The position numbers were made by a program, and so were the translations under genes. Below, piece by piece: positions 38,888 to 47,354 of a stretch of DNA of 64,000 bases. Each line of letters starts with the position of its first letter. The stretch's first letter is position 1. Origin of the DNA: Thermomonas beijingensis (GTDB lineage Bacteria > Pseudomonadota > Gammaproteobacteria > Xanthomonadales > Xanthomonadaceae); NCBI RefSeq assembly GCF_020034655.1, contig NZ_JAIQDJ010000001.1, positions 558,001 through 622,000 on the forward strand, in the 5' to 3' direction. Under the pieces are notes generated by a model, which was not told where the DNA came from, searched no databases, and saw only the letters and a program-made list of their open reading frames with translations.

Positions 38888-39829
38888 TCATGCCGGTGGA
38901 GTATGCGACTTGCCGCGCAAGCGCGACAGGGCCGAAAGTATCGCCACCAGCAGTGCGCCGGCCAACACCCCAACCCCGCCATTGAGCAACGCGCCCCACA
39001 GCCAGCCCAAACTGCCCGTGCTCAGCGCAGCAATGGCGTGGTGCAACGGCGCGATGCCATGCGCCAGGATGCCGCCACCCACCAGAAACATCGCCACCGT
39101 ACCGGCCACCGACAAGAACCGCATCAGCTTCGGCGCGAAGGCCAGAATGCCGCGGCCCAGTGCGGCGCTGAGGTTGCCGGCGCTGGGGCGGGCCAGGTGC
39201 AGGCCCACATCGTCCAATTTGACGATGCCAGCCACCAGCCCATACACCCCCACTGTCATCAACAGTGCAATGGCCACCAAGACGCCCAATTGTGCGGGCA
39301 GCGTTTGCGTGGCCACCGTGCCCAGCGTGATCACGATGATTTCCGCCGACAGCACAAAATCGGTGCGAATGGCGCCTTTGATCTTGTCCTGTTCGAAGGC
39401 GAGCAGGTCCACGGCGGGGTTGTCCACTGCCCGCACCAGCGCGGCGTGGTGCTGAGCGTCTGCCTGCCGATGCAGGAACTTGTGGGCCAGTTTTTCCGCC
39501 CCCTCAAAACACAGATAGCCGCCGCCCAGCATCAGCAGCGGCAGAATCAAAGGAACGGGGGTGCCCTGCGTTTTCAGCCAGGCCTCCAGCGCGGCGATGG
39601 CCAATGCCGCCGGCACCAGAATCGCCTTGTTGATCAGCGAGCCTTTGAACACCGCCCACACCACCGGCAGCTCACGTTCGGCGCGAATGCCGGATACCTG
39701 TTCGGCATTCAGCGCCAGATCGTCGCCCAGTACGCCGGCGGTCTTGCCGCTGGCCACTTTGGTCATGGATGCGATGTCATCCAGCAGGCTGGCGATGTCG
39801 TCGAACAGGGCAAAAAAACTGGAAGGCAT
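38888..39829 (-). CDS. DUF808 family inner membrane protein
   Basis: Protein of 313 residues of the DUF808/YedI family with about six to seven membrane helices. The start MPSSFFALFDDIASLLDDIASMTKVA and the pattern VLGDDLALNAEQVSG, then ELPVVWAVFKGSLINKAIL, is the family signature. Function is unknown. The ATG at 39829 begins this signature exactly; an in-frame start 33 codons upstream is rejected. It lies downstream of rlmJ on the same strand. Confidence 0.9.
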   Translation of the reverse strand: MPSSFFALFDDIASLLDDIASMTKVASGKTAGVLGDDLALNAEQVSGIRAERELPVVWAVFKGSLINKAILVPAALAIAALEAWLKTQGTPVPLILPLLMLGGGYLCFEGAEKLAHKFLHRQADAQHHAALVRAVDNPAVDLLAFEQDKIKGAIRTDFVLSAEIIVITLGTVATQTLPAQLGVLVAIALLMTVGVYGLVAGIVKLDDVGLHLARPSAGNLSAALGRGILAFAPKLMRFLSVAGTVAMFLVGGGILAHGIAPLHHAIAALSTGSLGWLWGALLNGGVGVLAGALLVAILSALSRLRGKSHTPPA

Positions 39830-39906
39830 CAGAAACCGGGGCCAGGAATGGGGATGGAGGGAATTATGCGGGCTTAATTCCCGCTGTCTCCTGTTCCACC
39901 CTGTTC

Positions 39907-40764
39907 CTACAGCGGGGCTTTCAGCCATTCCACGCGGGCGGATGCGCCGGTTTCGCCCAGCGCGCCGGCCATCGCCGCCAAGGCTGGCTGCATCAGGCCA
40001 TCAAACTGCCACGGGGCATTGAGCAGCAGCAGGCCGCTGCCATTCATGCGTAGCGGGGAGTCATCCGGGCGCACCAGCAATTCCAGCAGCAGGCTGGATT
40101 TGGCCGATAGCCCCGCCGCCTTGCGGTAGAACGTGTGCAGGCTGCGACGCTGTTTGATCGGGTACCACAGGGCGAACATGCCCTGCGGCCAGCGTGCCAA
40201 CCCTTCGCGCAGGGCGGCTAGCGCGAAGTCGAATTCGTCCAGTTGCGCCTCATACGGCGGGTCGATCAGGACCAGCCCGCGGGCGAATTTCTGTGCGCCG
40301 TGTTTGGCTGGCAGCAGCGCCTTGATCGCGGCGTAACCATCGCGCGCATGCACGGCCATGCGCGGGTCGGCTTCGAAATGGCTGCCCAGCACTTGCGCTT
40401 CTTCCGGATGCAATTCGCACAGCGCGATGCGGTCTTGTTCGCGCAGCGCATGCGCCAGCAGCCACGGTGAGCCGGGGTAGCTGTGCGCGCCGTGTTGCTC
40501 GCGGCAGGCTTGCACTGCGGCCAGATAGCGGCGGATCGCGGGTTGCCTGGGGGTTTCTGCGATCAAGCGGGCAATGCCGTCCTGCGCCTCACCGGTTTTC
40601 TGCGCGGCTTCGCCATCCAGGCGATACAAGCCGCGTCCGGCGTGGGTATCCAGTGCGAAGCAGGGCGCAGGCTTGCTGGTCAGTGCATCGCACAGGGCCA
40701 GCAAGACCACGTGTTTGAGCACATCGGCGTGGTTGCCGGCGTGAAAGGCGTGGCGGTAATTCAT
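39907..40764 (-). CDS. rlmJ: 23S rRNA (adenine-2030-N6)-methyltransferase
   Basis: Protein of 285 residues. The start MNYRHAFHAGNHADVLKH is the RlmJ signature. The SAM site follows in ALDTHAGRGLY and the catalytic motif is LVLIDPPYEAQLDEF (DPPY type). It methylates A2030 of 23S rRNA, a modification found in many gammaproteobacteria. The predicted fold is a Rossmann methyltransferase with an inserted helical subdomain. Confidence 0.95.
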   Translation of the reverse strand: MNYRHAFHAGNHADVLKHVVLLALCDALTSKPAPCFALDTHAGRGLYRLDGEAAQKTGEAQDGIARLIAETPRQPAIRRYLAAVQACREQHGAHSYPGSPWLLAHALREQDRIALCELHPEEAQVLGSHFEADPRMAVHARDGYAAIKALLPAKHGAQKFARGLVLIDPPYEAQLDEFDFALAALREGLARWPQGMFALWYPIKQRRSLHTFYRKAAGLSAKSSLLLELLVRPDDSPLRMNGSGLLLLNAPWQFDGLMQPALAAMAGALGETGASARVEWLKAPL

Positions 40765-40912
40765 GCTGCAATTCTACGGCAGGCATACCGGCTGCCCGGC
40801 ATCAGAACGTGGTGGGCGTCACGTCCTTGCCGGCAACGGTATGACCGATGGCCCACGAATCTGCATAAGCACATGTCTAGACTCCAGTGTTCTTGTGACG
40901 AGGGGATAGCCA

Positions 40913-42502
40913 ATGAAACGATGGAGTTTGGCAACCGCAGTGTTGCTGGTGTGCACACAGGCGGCATTTGCGCAGGAGCGCGTGGATCTGGATATGACCG
41001 CGAAGATTCGCCAAGAGGCGTTTGCACGCTCGCAGGTGATGAAGACGCTGGATCACCTGACCGACGTGATCGGGCCGCGCTTGACTCTGTCGCCTTCCAT
41101 GCTTGAAGCCAACCGCTGGACACGCAGCAAATTCACCGAATGGGGCATGGCCAATGTGCATGACGAGGCGATTGACGACCTCGGCCGCAGCTGGGCGTTT
41201 ACCGATGCCAGCGTGGAAATGCTCAGTCCGCGGGCGATGCCGCTGCATGCGCTGCCCAAGGCGTGGACGCCGGGTACCACCGGGCCGGTGGAAGGCGAGG
41301 CGATATTCGCCAAGATCGAGTCCAAGGCGGATCTGGAAAAGTGGAAAGGCAAGTTGCGCGGCAAGATCGTGTTCACCGATGACTTGCGTGCCTACAAGCC
41401 CAATGAAAAGTCTGATTTCCAGCGCCACGACCATGACAGCCTGGAAGAATTGATTTCATATCCACTGGCCGATGACCGCAAGACGGATCCGGCGATGATT
41501 GCGCGCTTTCGTGCGCGCATGGAGCTGGCGCCGTTGATCAATCAATATCTGGTTGACGAGGGCGTGGTCGCGACAGTGTCGATCAGCAGTTGGAACGATG
41601 GCATCGTGCGGGTCATGGGCGGTGGTTCGCGCAAAGCCGGTGAATCGGCAGGCGTGCCATCACTGGTGATGATGGCCGAGCACTACAACACGGTGATGCG
41701 TGCGCTGGAGCGCAAAGAGCCGGTGAAACTGCGGTTGGCGGTGGACGCCAAATTCCTTAGCGATAACAACCAAGCCGGCTACAACACGATTGCCGAAATC
41801 CCCGGCAGCGGCCCGCAGCGTGATGAGGTGGTAATGCTGGGTGCGCATATGGATTCCTGGCATGCCGGTTCCGGTGCCAATGACAATGGCGCGGGCGTGG
41901 CGGTCATGATGGAAGCCATGCGCATTTTGAAAGCCGTGGGTGCCAAGCCCAACCGCACCATCCGGGTGGCATTGTGGACTGGTGAAGAGCAAGGCCTGAT
42001 TGGCTCGCAGGAATACGTGAAGCAGCACATCGGCAAGTTCGAAGAACCCAAAGACCCCGAACAAAAAGCACTGCCGGCCTTCTTGCGGCCCAGCAAGGGC
42101 AAGCTGATCCGAGGCCAGGACTACGGCAAGGTGTCGGTGTATTTCAATCTGGACAACGGCAGCGGCAAGATTCGCGGCATCTATGCGCAAGAGAATCTGG
42201 CCGTCGCGCCGATTTTTGCCGAATGGCTGAAGCCGTGGAATGACGTGGGAGCAACCATCGTCACCCAGCGCAATACCGGCAGTACCGACCACATCAGTTT
42301 TGATGCCGTGGGCGTGCCCGGATTCCAGTTTGTGCAAGACCAGCTGGATTATTTCAGTCATGTCCACCACACCGATCTGGACGTACAAGACCATGCAGTG
42401 GAAGCCGATTTGAAGCAGGCCTCCGCGATTGTGGCTTCGTTCGTGTACAACGCAGCCACTCGCCCGCAGAAGCTGCCGCGCAAGCCATTCGTTGAGAACT
42501 GA
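40913..42502 (+). CDS. M28-family metallopeptidase with PA domain
   Basis: Protein of 529 residues. A signal peptide (MKRWSLATAVLLVCTQAAFA) is followed by a PA-like insert (about 120-260, KLRGKIVFTDDL). The M28 zinc site is visible as VVMLGAHMDSWHAGSGANDNGAG (His, Asp), WTGEEQGLIGS (Glu pair), FNLDNGSG (Asp) and SHVHHTDLD (His). It should act as a periplasmic or secreted aminopeptidase or carboxypeptidase. GAGGGGATAGCC precedes the ATG. Monocistronic, with no close neighbour in its direction. Confidence 0.92.
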   Translation: MKRWSLATAVLLVCTQAAFAQERVDLDMTAKIRQEAFARSQVMKTLDHLTDVIGPRLTLSPSMLEANRWTRSKFTEWGMANVHDEAIDDLGRSWAFTDASVEMLSPRAMPLHALPKAWTPGTTGPVEGEAIFAKIESKADLEKWKGKLRGKIVFTDDLRAYKPNEKSDFQRHDHDSLEELISYPLADDRKTDPAMIARFRARMELAPLINQYLVDEGVVATVSISSWNDGIVRVMGGGSRKAGESAGVPSLVMMAEHYNTVMRALERKEPVKLRLAVDAKFLSDNNQAGYNTIAEIPGSGPQRDEVVMLGAHMDSWHAGSGANDNGAGVAVMMEAMRILKAVGAKPNRTIRVALWTGEEQGLIGSQEYVKQHIGKFEEPKDPEQKALPAFLRPSKGKLIRGQDYGKVSVYFNLDNGSGKIRGIYAQENLAVAPIFAEWLKPWNDVGATIVTQRNTGSTDHISFDAVGVPGFQFVQDQLDYFSHVHHTDLDVQDHAVEADLKQASAIVASFVYNAATRPQKLPRKPFVEN

Positions 42503-42630
42503 GCACGCGTAGCCAGTGAGGTACCGGCAGGCCGGCAGTCGGCGGCCTGTCGCATTCGGGTGGCCCAATCTCCCACACACGCACCACAAGGCGCACCGTG
42601 ATGGCGTATGCCGGGTAAAATGGCCGGATC

Positions 42631-43347
42631 ATGCGTCTTAATCGTCATATCGCCGACACCGGCCACTGCTCCCGCCGCGAGGCCGATCAACTGATCGCCG
42701 AAGGTCGGGTCACCGTCAATGGTCTGCGCGCCGGCATCGGCGCCGAGCTGGGCGAGGGTGACGAGGTCCGCATCGACGGCACGGCACTCGCCGCGCGCAG
42801 CGCCAGCAAGGGCCAGCGCCGGCATGTGTACATCGTCCTGAACAAGCCGGTGGGGATCACCTGCACCACCGAAGCCTCGGTCAAAGGCAATATCGTCGAG
42901 TTTGTCGGCCACCAGCAACGGATATTCCCGATTGGGCGGCTGGACAAGGATTCTGAAGGTCTGATTCTGCTGACCAGCAATGGCGATATCGTCAACCGCA
43001 TCCTGCGCGCGGAAAACAAGCTGGAAAAAGAGTACCTGGTCGCCGTCAACCATCAGGTCACCGATGAATTCTTGCGCGCGATGGCGCGCGGCGGAGTGCC
43101 GGTACACGGTCAGGCCACCTTGCCTTGCAAGACCGGCAAATTGGGCCGGTTTGGCTTCCGGATCGTGCTGACCCAGGGCTTGAACCGGCAAATACGGCTG
43201 ATGGCGGCGCATTTTGGCTACCGGGTGAAACAGCTGCACCGGGCGCGCATCGGCAGTCTGAAGCTGGGCCATCTCAAGCCCGGCCAGTGGCGCAATCTGA
43301 GCGATGCCGAGTTGCGCAGCTTGCTGCCGGAACAGGCCGATTGGTAG
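42631..43347 (+). CDS. rluF: 23S rRNA pseudouridine synthase RluF
   Basis: Protein of 238 residues. An S4 domain ([24 protein letters not shown]) is followed by the synthase core. The catalytic aspartate is in [17 protein letters not shown] and the late motif is [28 protein letters not shown] and NIVEFV match RluF, which modifies U2604 of 23S rRNA. A TAAAAT -10 candidate (42616-42621) ends nine bases before the ATG, so the leader may be very short. cspA follows after 224 bases. Confidence 0.92.
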   Translation: MRLNRHIADTGHCSRREADQLIAEGRVTVNGLRAGIGAELGEGDEVRIDGTALAARSASKGQRRHVYIVLNKPVGITCTTEASVKGNIVEFVGHQQRIFPIGRLDKDSEGLILLTSNGDIVNRILRAENKLEKEYLVAVNHQVTDEFLRAMARGGVPVHGQATLPCKTGKLGRFGFRIVLTQGLNRQIRLMAAHFGYRVKQLHRARIGSLKLGHLKPGQWRNLSDAELRSLLPEQADW

Positions 43348-43571
43348 GGCCAAACCGGGTTGTTAAAAAAAATTTCGCGTGGGTTCACACTTGCGACCAA
43401 AAACAGGGTATGGTGCGCCCACTGTTTCAAGCGGGATCACGGTACATCGTGACCCGATGCGGTAGATCCATTGCGATCCGCTCATCGTGTGCGTTACCCC
43501 TTGCTCGACAGTCATACCCCGGTTTCGAGGTATGTGTCCATTTCCAAACTGTTTATCTAGGAGTTGCAAAC
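43348..43571 (+). promoter_or_regulatory. Long leader region of the cold-shock gene
   Basis: 224 bases between rluF and the cspA ATG, beginning with an A-rich tract (TTAAAAAAAATT, 43362-43373). I could not fix a promoter with confidence. Cold-shock genes often have long structured 5' leaders that act as thermosensors; the length fits, the structure was not computed. Confidence 0.4.
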
Positions 43572-43781
43572 ATGTCGGATCGTCAGACCGGTACTGTCAA
43601 GTGGTTCAACGACGCCAAGGGCTTTGGCTTCATCACCCCGGAAAGCGGCCCGGACGTTTTCGTCCATTTCCGCTCGATCCAGGGCACCGGCTTCAAGTCC
43701 TTGCAGGAAGGCCAGAAGGTCACCTTCAAGGTCGTGCAGGGCCAGAAGGGCCTGCAGGCCGACGAAGTGCAGGCCGGTTGA
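43572..43781 (+). CDS. Cold-shock protein (CspA family)
   Basis: A 69-residue single OB-fold protein. RNP1 (KGFGFITPE) and RNP2 (VFVHFRSI) are intact, with the start TGTVKWFND typical of the family. It should bind single-stranded RNA/DNA and act as an RNA chaperone; whether it is cold-induced cannot be told. GGAG-like AGGAGTTG precedes the ATG. A strong terminator follows. Confidence 0.95.
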   Translation: MSDRQTGTVKWFNDAKGFGFITPESGPDVFVHFRSIQGTGFKSLQEGQKVTFKVVQGQKGLQADEVQAG

Positions 43782-43802
43782 TTCCGCCTGCGCCTCGCGC
43801 GA

Positions 43803-43831
43803 AAAACCCGGCTTCGGCCGGGTTTTTTTTT
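43803..43831. terminator. Bidirectional terminator, cspA and MFS genes
   Basis: A 10-bp stem (43803-43812 with 43817-43826) around a stable TTCG loop, followed by a T-run to 43831. The A-run on the left side gives a matching T-run on the minus strand, so it can serve the convergent MFS gene. Confidence 0.93.
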
Positions 43832-43873
43832 GTTAGGCGCACACATTGTGTAGCGCCCCGAATCGGGCAGGGC

Positions 43874-45046
43874 TCAGGATTTCTTGAGCAGCCCCAGCAG
43901 GGCCAATATGCAAAATACGGCGCTGGCCAAAAAGGTGAAAGACGCCCCCAGCTGCTCCCACAGCAGGCCTGCCACCGCACTGGCGATCAACATCGCCACA
44001 CCACTGACCAGATTGAACATACCGAATGCGGTGCCGCGCAGATCGGCCGGTGCAGTATTGGCGACCATCGTTGCCAGCAAGCCCTGGGTCATTCCGAGAT
44101 GGATGCCCCACAGGGCAACCCCCGCCAGTACTGTGCTCCAGTGCCCATCGTGCGCCAGCACCAAGTCGGCGGCGAGCAGTACCAGCAGGCCCAGCCCCAG
44201 CAGCGTTCGGTGGCGCATCCGATCAGAGAGCTTGCCGAAGGGGTAGGCCGATGCTGCATAAATGGCATTCATCGCCACCATCACCAACGGCACCAGTGCC
44301 AGTGCAATGCCGCTTTGCTGGGCGCGCAGCACTAAGAATGCTTCGGAAAAGCGTGCCAAGGTGAACACCGCACCCACCGCCACCACCCACCAATAGGCCC
44401 CGCTCAGGCGTTCGAGATTGTCACGCCGAATCGGGTTGCGGCGTTTTTCGGCATTCGGTGCTGCCGGCTCGCGCACCCCCAATAGCAGCAACGCGACCGC
44501 CAACAGACCAGGAATCACCGCGACCCAGAACACTGCCCGGAAGTCATTGGCCCATAACAGCATCAAACCCACGGCCAGCAGCGGGCCCAGCAAGGCCCCT
44601 ACGGTATCCAGCGATTGGCGCAGACCGAATGCGGCCCCGCGTATCGCGGCGGGCGCGATGTCGGCAACCAAGGCATCGCGGGGTGCGCCACGCACGCCTT
44701 TGCCCACGCGATCCAATAGCCGTGCACTCAGAACGATGCCCAGACTGGGCGCAAGCGCGAACAACGGCTTGCTCAACGCGCCCAAGGCATAGCCAAACAC
44801 CGCCAAGCCTTTGCGCTTGCCCAGATAGTCAGACAGCGTTCCGGAAAAGACTTTCACGAGCAGTGCGGTTGCTTCGGCCAGGCCTTCAATCAAGCCCACC
44901 ACCAGCGCACTGGCACCCAAGGTTCCGACCATGAACAGCGGCAGCAGGCTGTGGATCATCTCCGAGGAAATGTCCATCAGCATGCTGACAAAGCCCAGCA
45001 CCCAGATCCCGGCAGGAATGCGTAAGGCGGATTGCGAGCTGGGCAT
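43874..45046 (-). CDS. MFS transporter
   Basis: Protein of 390 residues with about twelve helices. The MFS loop 2-3 motif is visible as SGTLSDYLGKRKG; RLLDRVGKGVRGAPRDALVADIA is a related signature of YfcJ/SotB-like sugar or drug exporters. The substrate is unknown. The ATG at 45046 is used; an earlier TTG at 45064 lies only 18 bases after the upstream gene's stop. It follows the manganese exporter gene and probably shares its transcript. Confidence 0.88.
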   Translation of the reverse strand: MPSSQSALRIPAGIWVLGFVSMLMDISSEMIHSLLPLFMVGTLGASALVVGLIEGLAEATALLVKVFSGTLSDYLGKRKGLAVFGYALGALSKPLFALAPSLGIVLSARLLDRVGKGVRGAPRDALVADIAPAAIRGAAFGLRQSLDTVGALLGPLLAVGLMLLWANDFRAVFWVAVIPGLLAVALLLLGVREPAAPNAEKRRNPIRRDNLERLSGAYWWVVAVGAVFTLARFSEAFLVLRAQQSGIALALVPLVMVAMNAIYAASAYPFGKLSDRMRHRTLLGLGLLVLLAADLVLAHDGHWSTVLAGVALWGIHLGMTQGLLATMVANTAPADLRGTAFGMFNLVSGVAMLIASAVAGLLWEQLGASFTFLASAVFCILALLGLLKKS

Positions 45047-45082
45047 CGGGGAGGGTACCTGCAAGCTGAGGTGGTTCGAACG

Positions 45083-45661
45083 CTACAAGCCGAATTGGGT
45101 TCCCGCACCCAACAAGGTGGCCGCACCCAGCACTGCAAAGATGGCGGCGGCGATGCTGTGCACCAGTTTCATCGGGATTTTGGCCGCCAGTTTGTCGCCA
45201 ATAAACACCGCCGGCACGTCGGCAATCAACATTCCCAGCGTGGTACCGGCGATAACCAGCAGCGGGGTACCGTAATGGGCGGCCATGGCAATCGTGGCGA
45301 TCTGGGTTTTATCGCCCATTTCAGCCAGAAAGAAGGTGATCAAGGTCGCCCCGAACACACCGAAGCGGCTGGCAATGGTGGTTTCTTCGTCCTCGATCTT
45401 ATCGGGGATCAAGGTCCAGATCGCCATGCCGATAAACGACAGACCCAGCACCCAGCGCAGAATACCGGGGTTCACGCTATGGGTGATCCATGCGCCCAGT
45501 GCGCCAGCCAGCCCGTGGTTGACCAAGGTGGCGGCAAGAATACCGAGGATGATGGGGACGGGCTTCTTGAAGCGTGCGGCCAGGATAAAGGCCAGCAGTT
45601 GGGTCTTGTCACCGATTTCAGCCAGGGCAACGACACCGGTGGAGACGAGGAGTGCTTCCAT
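45083..45661 (-). CDS. mneA: UPF0016/GDT1-family manganese exporter
   Basis: Protein of 192 residues with six helices. The duplicated signature Glu-x-Gly-Asp-Lys-Thr-Gln appears twice (ALAEIGDKTQLLAF and FLAEMGDKTQIATI), each starting a three-helix half. Relatives in Vibrio and Xanthomonas export manganese (MneA); eukaryotic TMEM165/Gdt1 transport Ca/Mn. The ATG at 45661 has GGAG at the right spacing; a start twelve codons upstream would fall in the riboswitch expression platform. The yybP-ykoY element ahead of it supports control by manganese. Confidence 0.93.
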   Translation of the reverse strand: MEALLVSTGVVALAEIGDKTQLLAFILAARFKKPVPIILGILAATLVNHGLAGALGAWITHSVNPGILRWVLGLSFIGMAIWTLIPDKIEDEETTIASRFGVFGATLITFFLAEMGDKTQIATIAMAAHYGTPLLVIAGTTLGMLIADVPAVFIGDKLAAKIPMKLVHSIAAAIFAVLGAATLLGAGTQFGL

Positions 45662-45832
45662 GAGGGCTCCGAGGCCGGTCTGCGGACGATTGACCACGAC
45701 GCTTCCCCGGCCAACTCGGAGGCGTGGTGGTCAAAGGTCTTGCCAAGCGATGGGTACCGCCTGCGCCATGGCATGTCTGCCAAGTGTGTTGACGCAGGCC
45801 ACTTCGGGATGAAGTGCGGCTACTCCCCAATG
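45662..45832 (-). promoter_or_regulatory. yybP-ykoY manganese riboswitch and expression platform
   Basis: Aptamer core on the minus strand: GGGGAGTAGCC at 45828-45818, the conserved CGTCAACACACT near 45795-45784 and GACATGCC near 45778-45771, closing GACCTTTGACC at 45739-45729. These are the conserved yybP-ykoY blocks. After it, CTCCGAG (45721-45715) can pair with CTCGGAG (45673-45667), which holds the ribosome site of the exporter gene. A competing stem (GACCACCACGC with GCGTCGTGGTC) precedes it. Translational control by Mn2+ is therefore likely. Confidence 0.9.
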
Positions 45833-45846
45833 ACCCGGCCAGTTTA

Positions 45847-47331
45847 TCAGTTCGCGTTGGTTCGCGCCGCGAACAGGCCGCCCCATAGCGCATCCACGCG
45901 CTTTTCCACTGCGGCATCCAGCTGGATCGGTTTGCTCCACGTGCGGGTGGTTTCCGCCGGCCATTTGTTGGTGGCATCCAGGCCCAGTTTGGAGCCCAGA
46001 TTGGGCGTGGGGCTGGAGAAGTCCAGATAGTCGATCGGGGTCTTGTCGATCAGCACGCTGTCACGCACCGGGTCGACGCGGGTCGAGATCGCCCAGATCA
46101 CTTGCGACCAGTCACGCACGTCGATGTCGTCGTCGGTGACGATCACGAACTTGGTGTAGGTGAACTGGCGTAAATAGGACCAGATACCCATCATGATCCG
46201 GCGTGCGTGGCCCGGATACTGCTTGCGAATGGAGACCACCGCGATGCGGTACGAACACGCTTCCGGCGGCAGGTAGAAGTCCACGATCTCGGGGAATACC
46301 TTGCGCAGCAGCGGCACGAACACGTCGTTCAGTGCCATCGCCATTACCGACGGTTCGTCGAACGGCGCCCGGCCCATGTAGCTGCCCTGGTAGATGGCGT
46401 TTTGGCGCAGGTGCATGCGCTGGATCGTCATCACCGGGAAATGGTCTTGCGCGTTGTAGTAACCGGTGTGGTCGCCAAACGGGCCTTCCAGCGCGGTTTC
46501 CGCCGGGTCGATGAAGCCTTCCAGCAGGATCTCGCAACCGGCTGGCGCATCCAGGCCGGTGAGCTTGCTGGGCCAGACGCGGGTGCGTTGGCCGCGCAAC
46601 AGGCCGGCAAATTCGTATTCGGACAAGGTGTCCGGAATCGGTGCAACCGCAGCCAGCAAGGTGGCCGGGTCGGCACCGATCGCCACCAGGATCGGAAATG
46701 GTTTGCCCGGATGGCTGGCCTTGAAGTCAGCGAAATCCAGCGCACCGCCGCGGTGCGGCAACCAGCGCATGATGATGCGGTTCCTGCCGATCACCTGCTG
46801 ACGGTAGATCGCCACGTTCTGGCGTGGCTTTTGGGTGCCACGGGTGATGACCAGCCCCAGCGTGATGAGCTTGGCGGCATCCTGCGGCCAGCAGCGCTGG
46901 ATCGGCAGGCGTGACAAATCCACGTCGCCACCCTCCAAGGTTTCATATTGGAACGCGGCTTCCCGCACTTTTTGCGGGGCGACGTGTGCCAGCTGCGCCA
47001 GTTCCGGCCACGTCCCCAGTGCCTCGCGCAGGCTGGACGGCCATTTGGGTTCTTTGATGGCGGCCAGCAGCTCGCCCAATTCGCGCAACGATGCCAACGG
47101 CCGTCCGGCCAGCGCTGCTTCGATGCGGTCGCGGTGGCCGTACAGATTGCCCAGATAGGCGTGCTGGCTGCCGATCGGCTGTTCCATCAGCAGCGCTGGG
47201 CCGCCTTCGCGCAGGGCGCGCAGGCTGAGCGAGGTGGTTTCGAGTTCGGGATCGACCGGCGCGTCGACGCGCTGCAGGCGTCCTTGGCGTTCCAGGGCGG
47301 ACAGAAAGCTGCGCAGGTCGTGGAAGCTCAT
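45847..47331 (-). CDS. ubiD: 4-hydroxy-3-polyprenylbenzoate decarboxylase
   Basis: Protein of 494 residues, the standard length. A prenylated-FMN enzyme that decarboxylates the ubiquinone precursor. Family blocks: MSFHDLRSFLSALERQGRL at the start, ITRGTQKPRQNVAIYRQQVIGRN, FPILVAIGADPATLLAAVAPIP, EGPFGDHTGYYNAQDHFPVM and DDDIDVRDWSQVIWAI. ubiX, which makes the cofactor, is not in the window. The ATG at 47331 is the family start; in-frame codons upstream run into the next gene. It is last in a five-gene minus-strand run. Confidence 0.96.
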   Translation of the reverse strand: MSFHDLRSFLSALERQGRLQRVDAPVDPELETTSLSLRALREGGPALLMEQPIGSQHAYLGNLYGHRDRIEAALAGRPLASLRELGELLAAIKEPKWPSSLREALGTWPELAQLAHVAPQKVREAAFQYETLEGGDVDLSRLPIQRCWPQDAAKLITLGLVITRGTQKPRQNVAIYRQQVIGRNRIIMRWLPHRGGALDFADFKASHPGKPFPILVAIGADPATLLAAVAPIPDTLSEYEFAGLLRGQRTRVWPSKLTGLDAPAGCEILLEGFIDPAETALEGPFGDHTGYYNAQDHFPVMTIQRMHLRQNAIYQGSYMGRAPFDEPSVMAMALNDVFVPLLRKVFPEIVDFYLPPEACSYRIAVVSIRKQYPGHARRIMMGIWSYLRQFTYTKFVIVTDDDIDVRDWSQVIWAISTRVDPVRDSVLIDKTPIDYLDFSSPTPNLGSKLGLDATNKWPAETTRTWSKPIQLDAAVEKRVDALWGGLFAARTNAN

Positions 47332-47354
47332 GCAAGGCCTGAGGTCGGGGGCGG

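Noticed and set aside
39868-39884. GCGGG/CCCGC hairpin as terminator for rlmJ
   Set aside because: Five pairs and a weak tail; not enough support.
42528-42549. CAGGCCG/CGGCCTG hairpin as a terminator after the M28 peptidase
   Set aside because: The stem is only seven pairs with an eight-base loop and no T-run.
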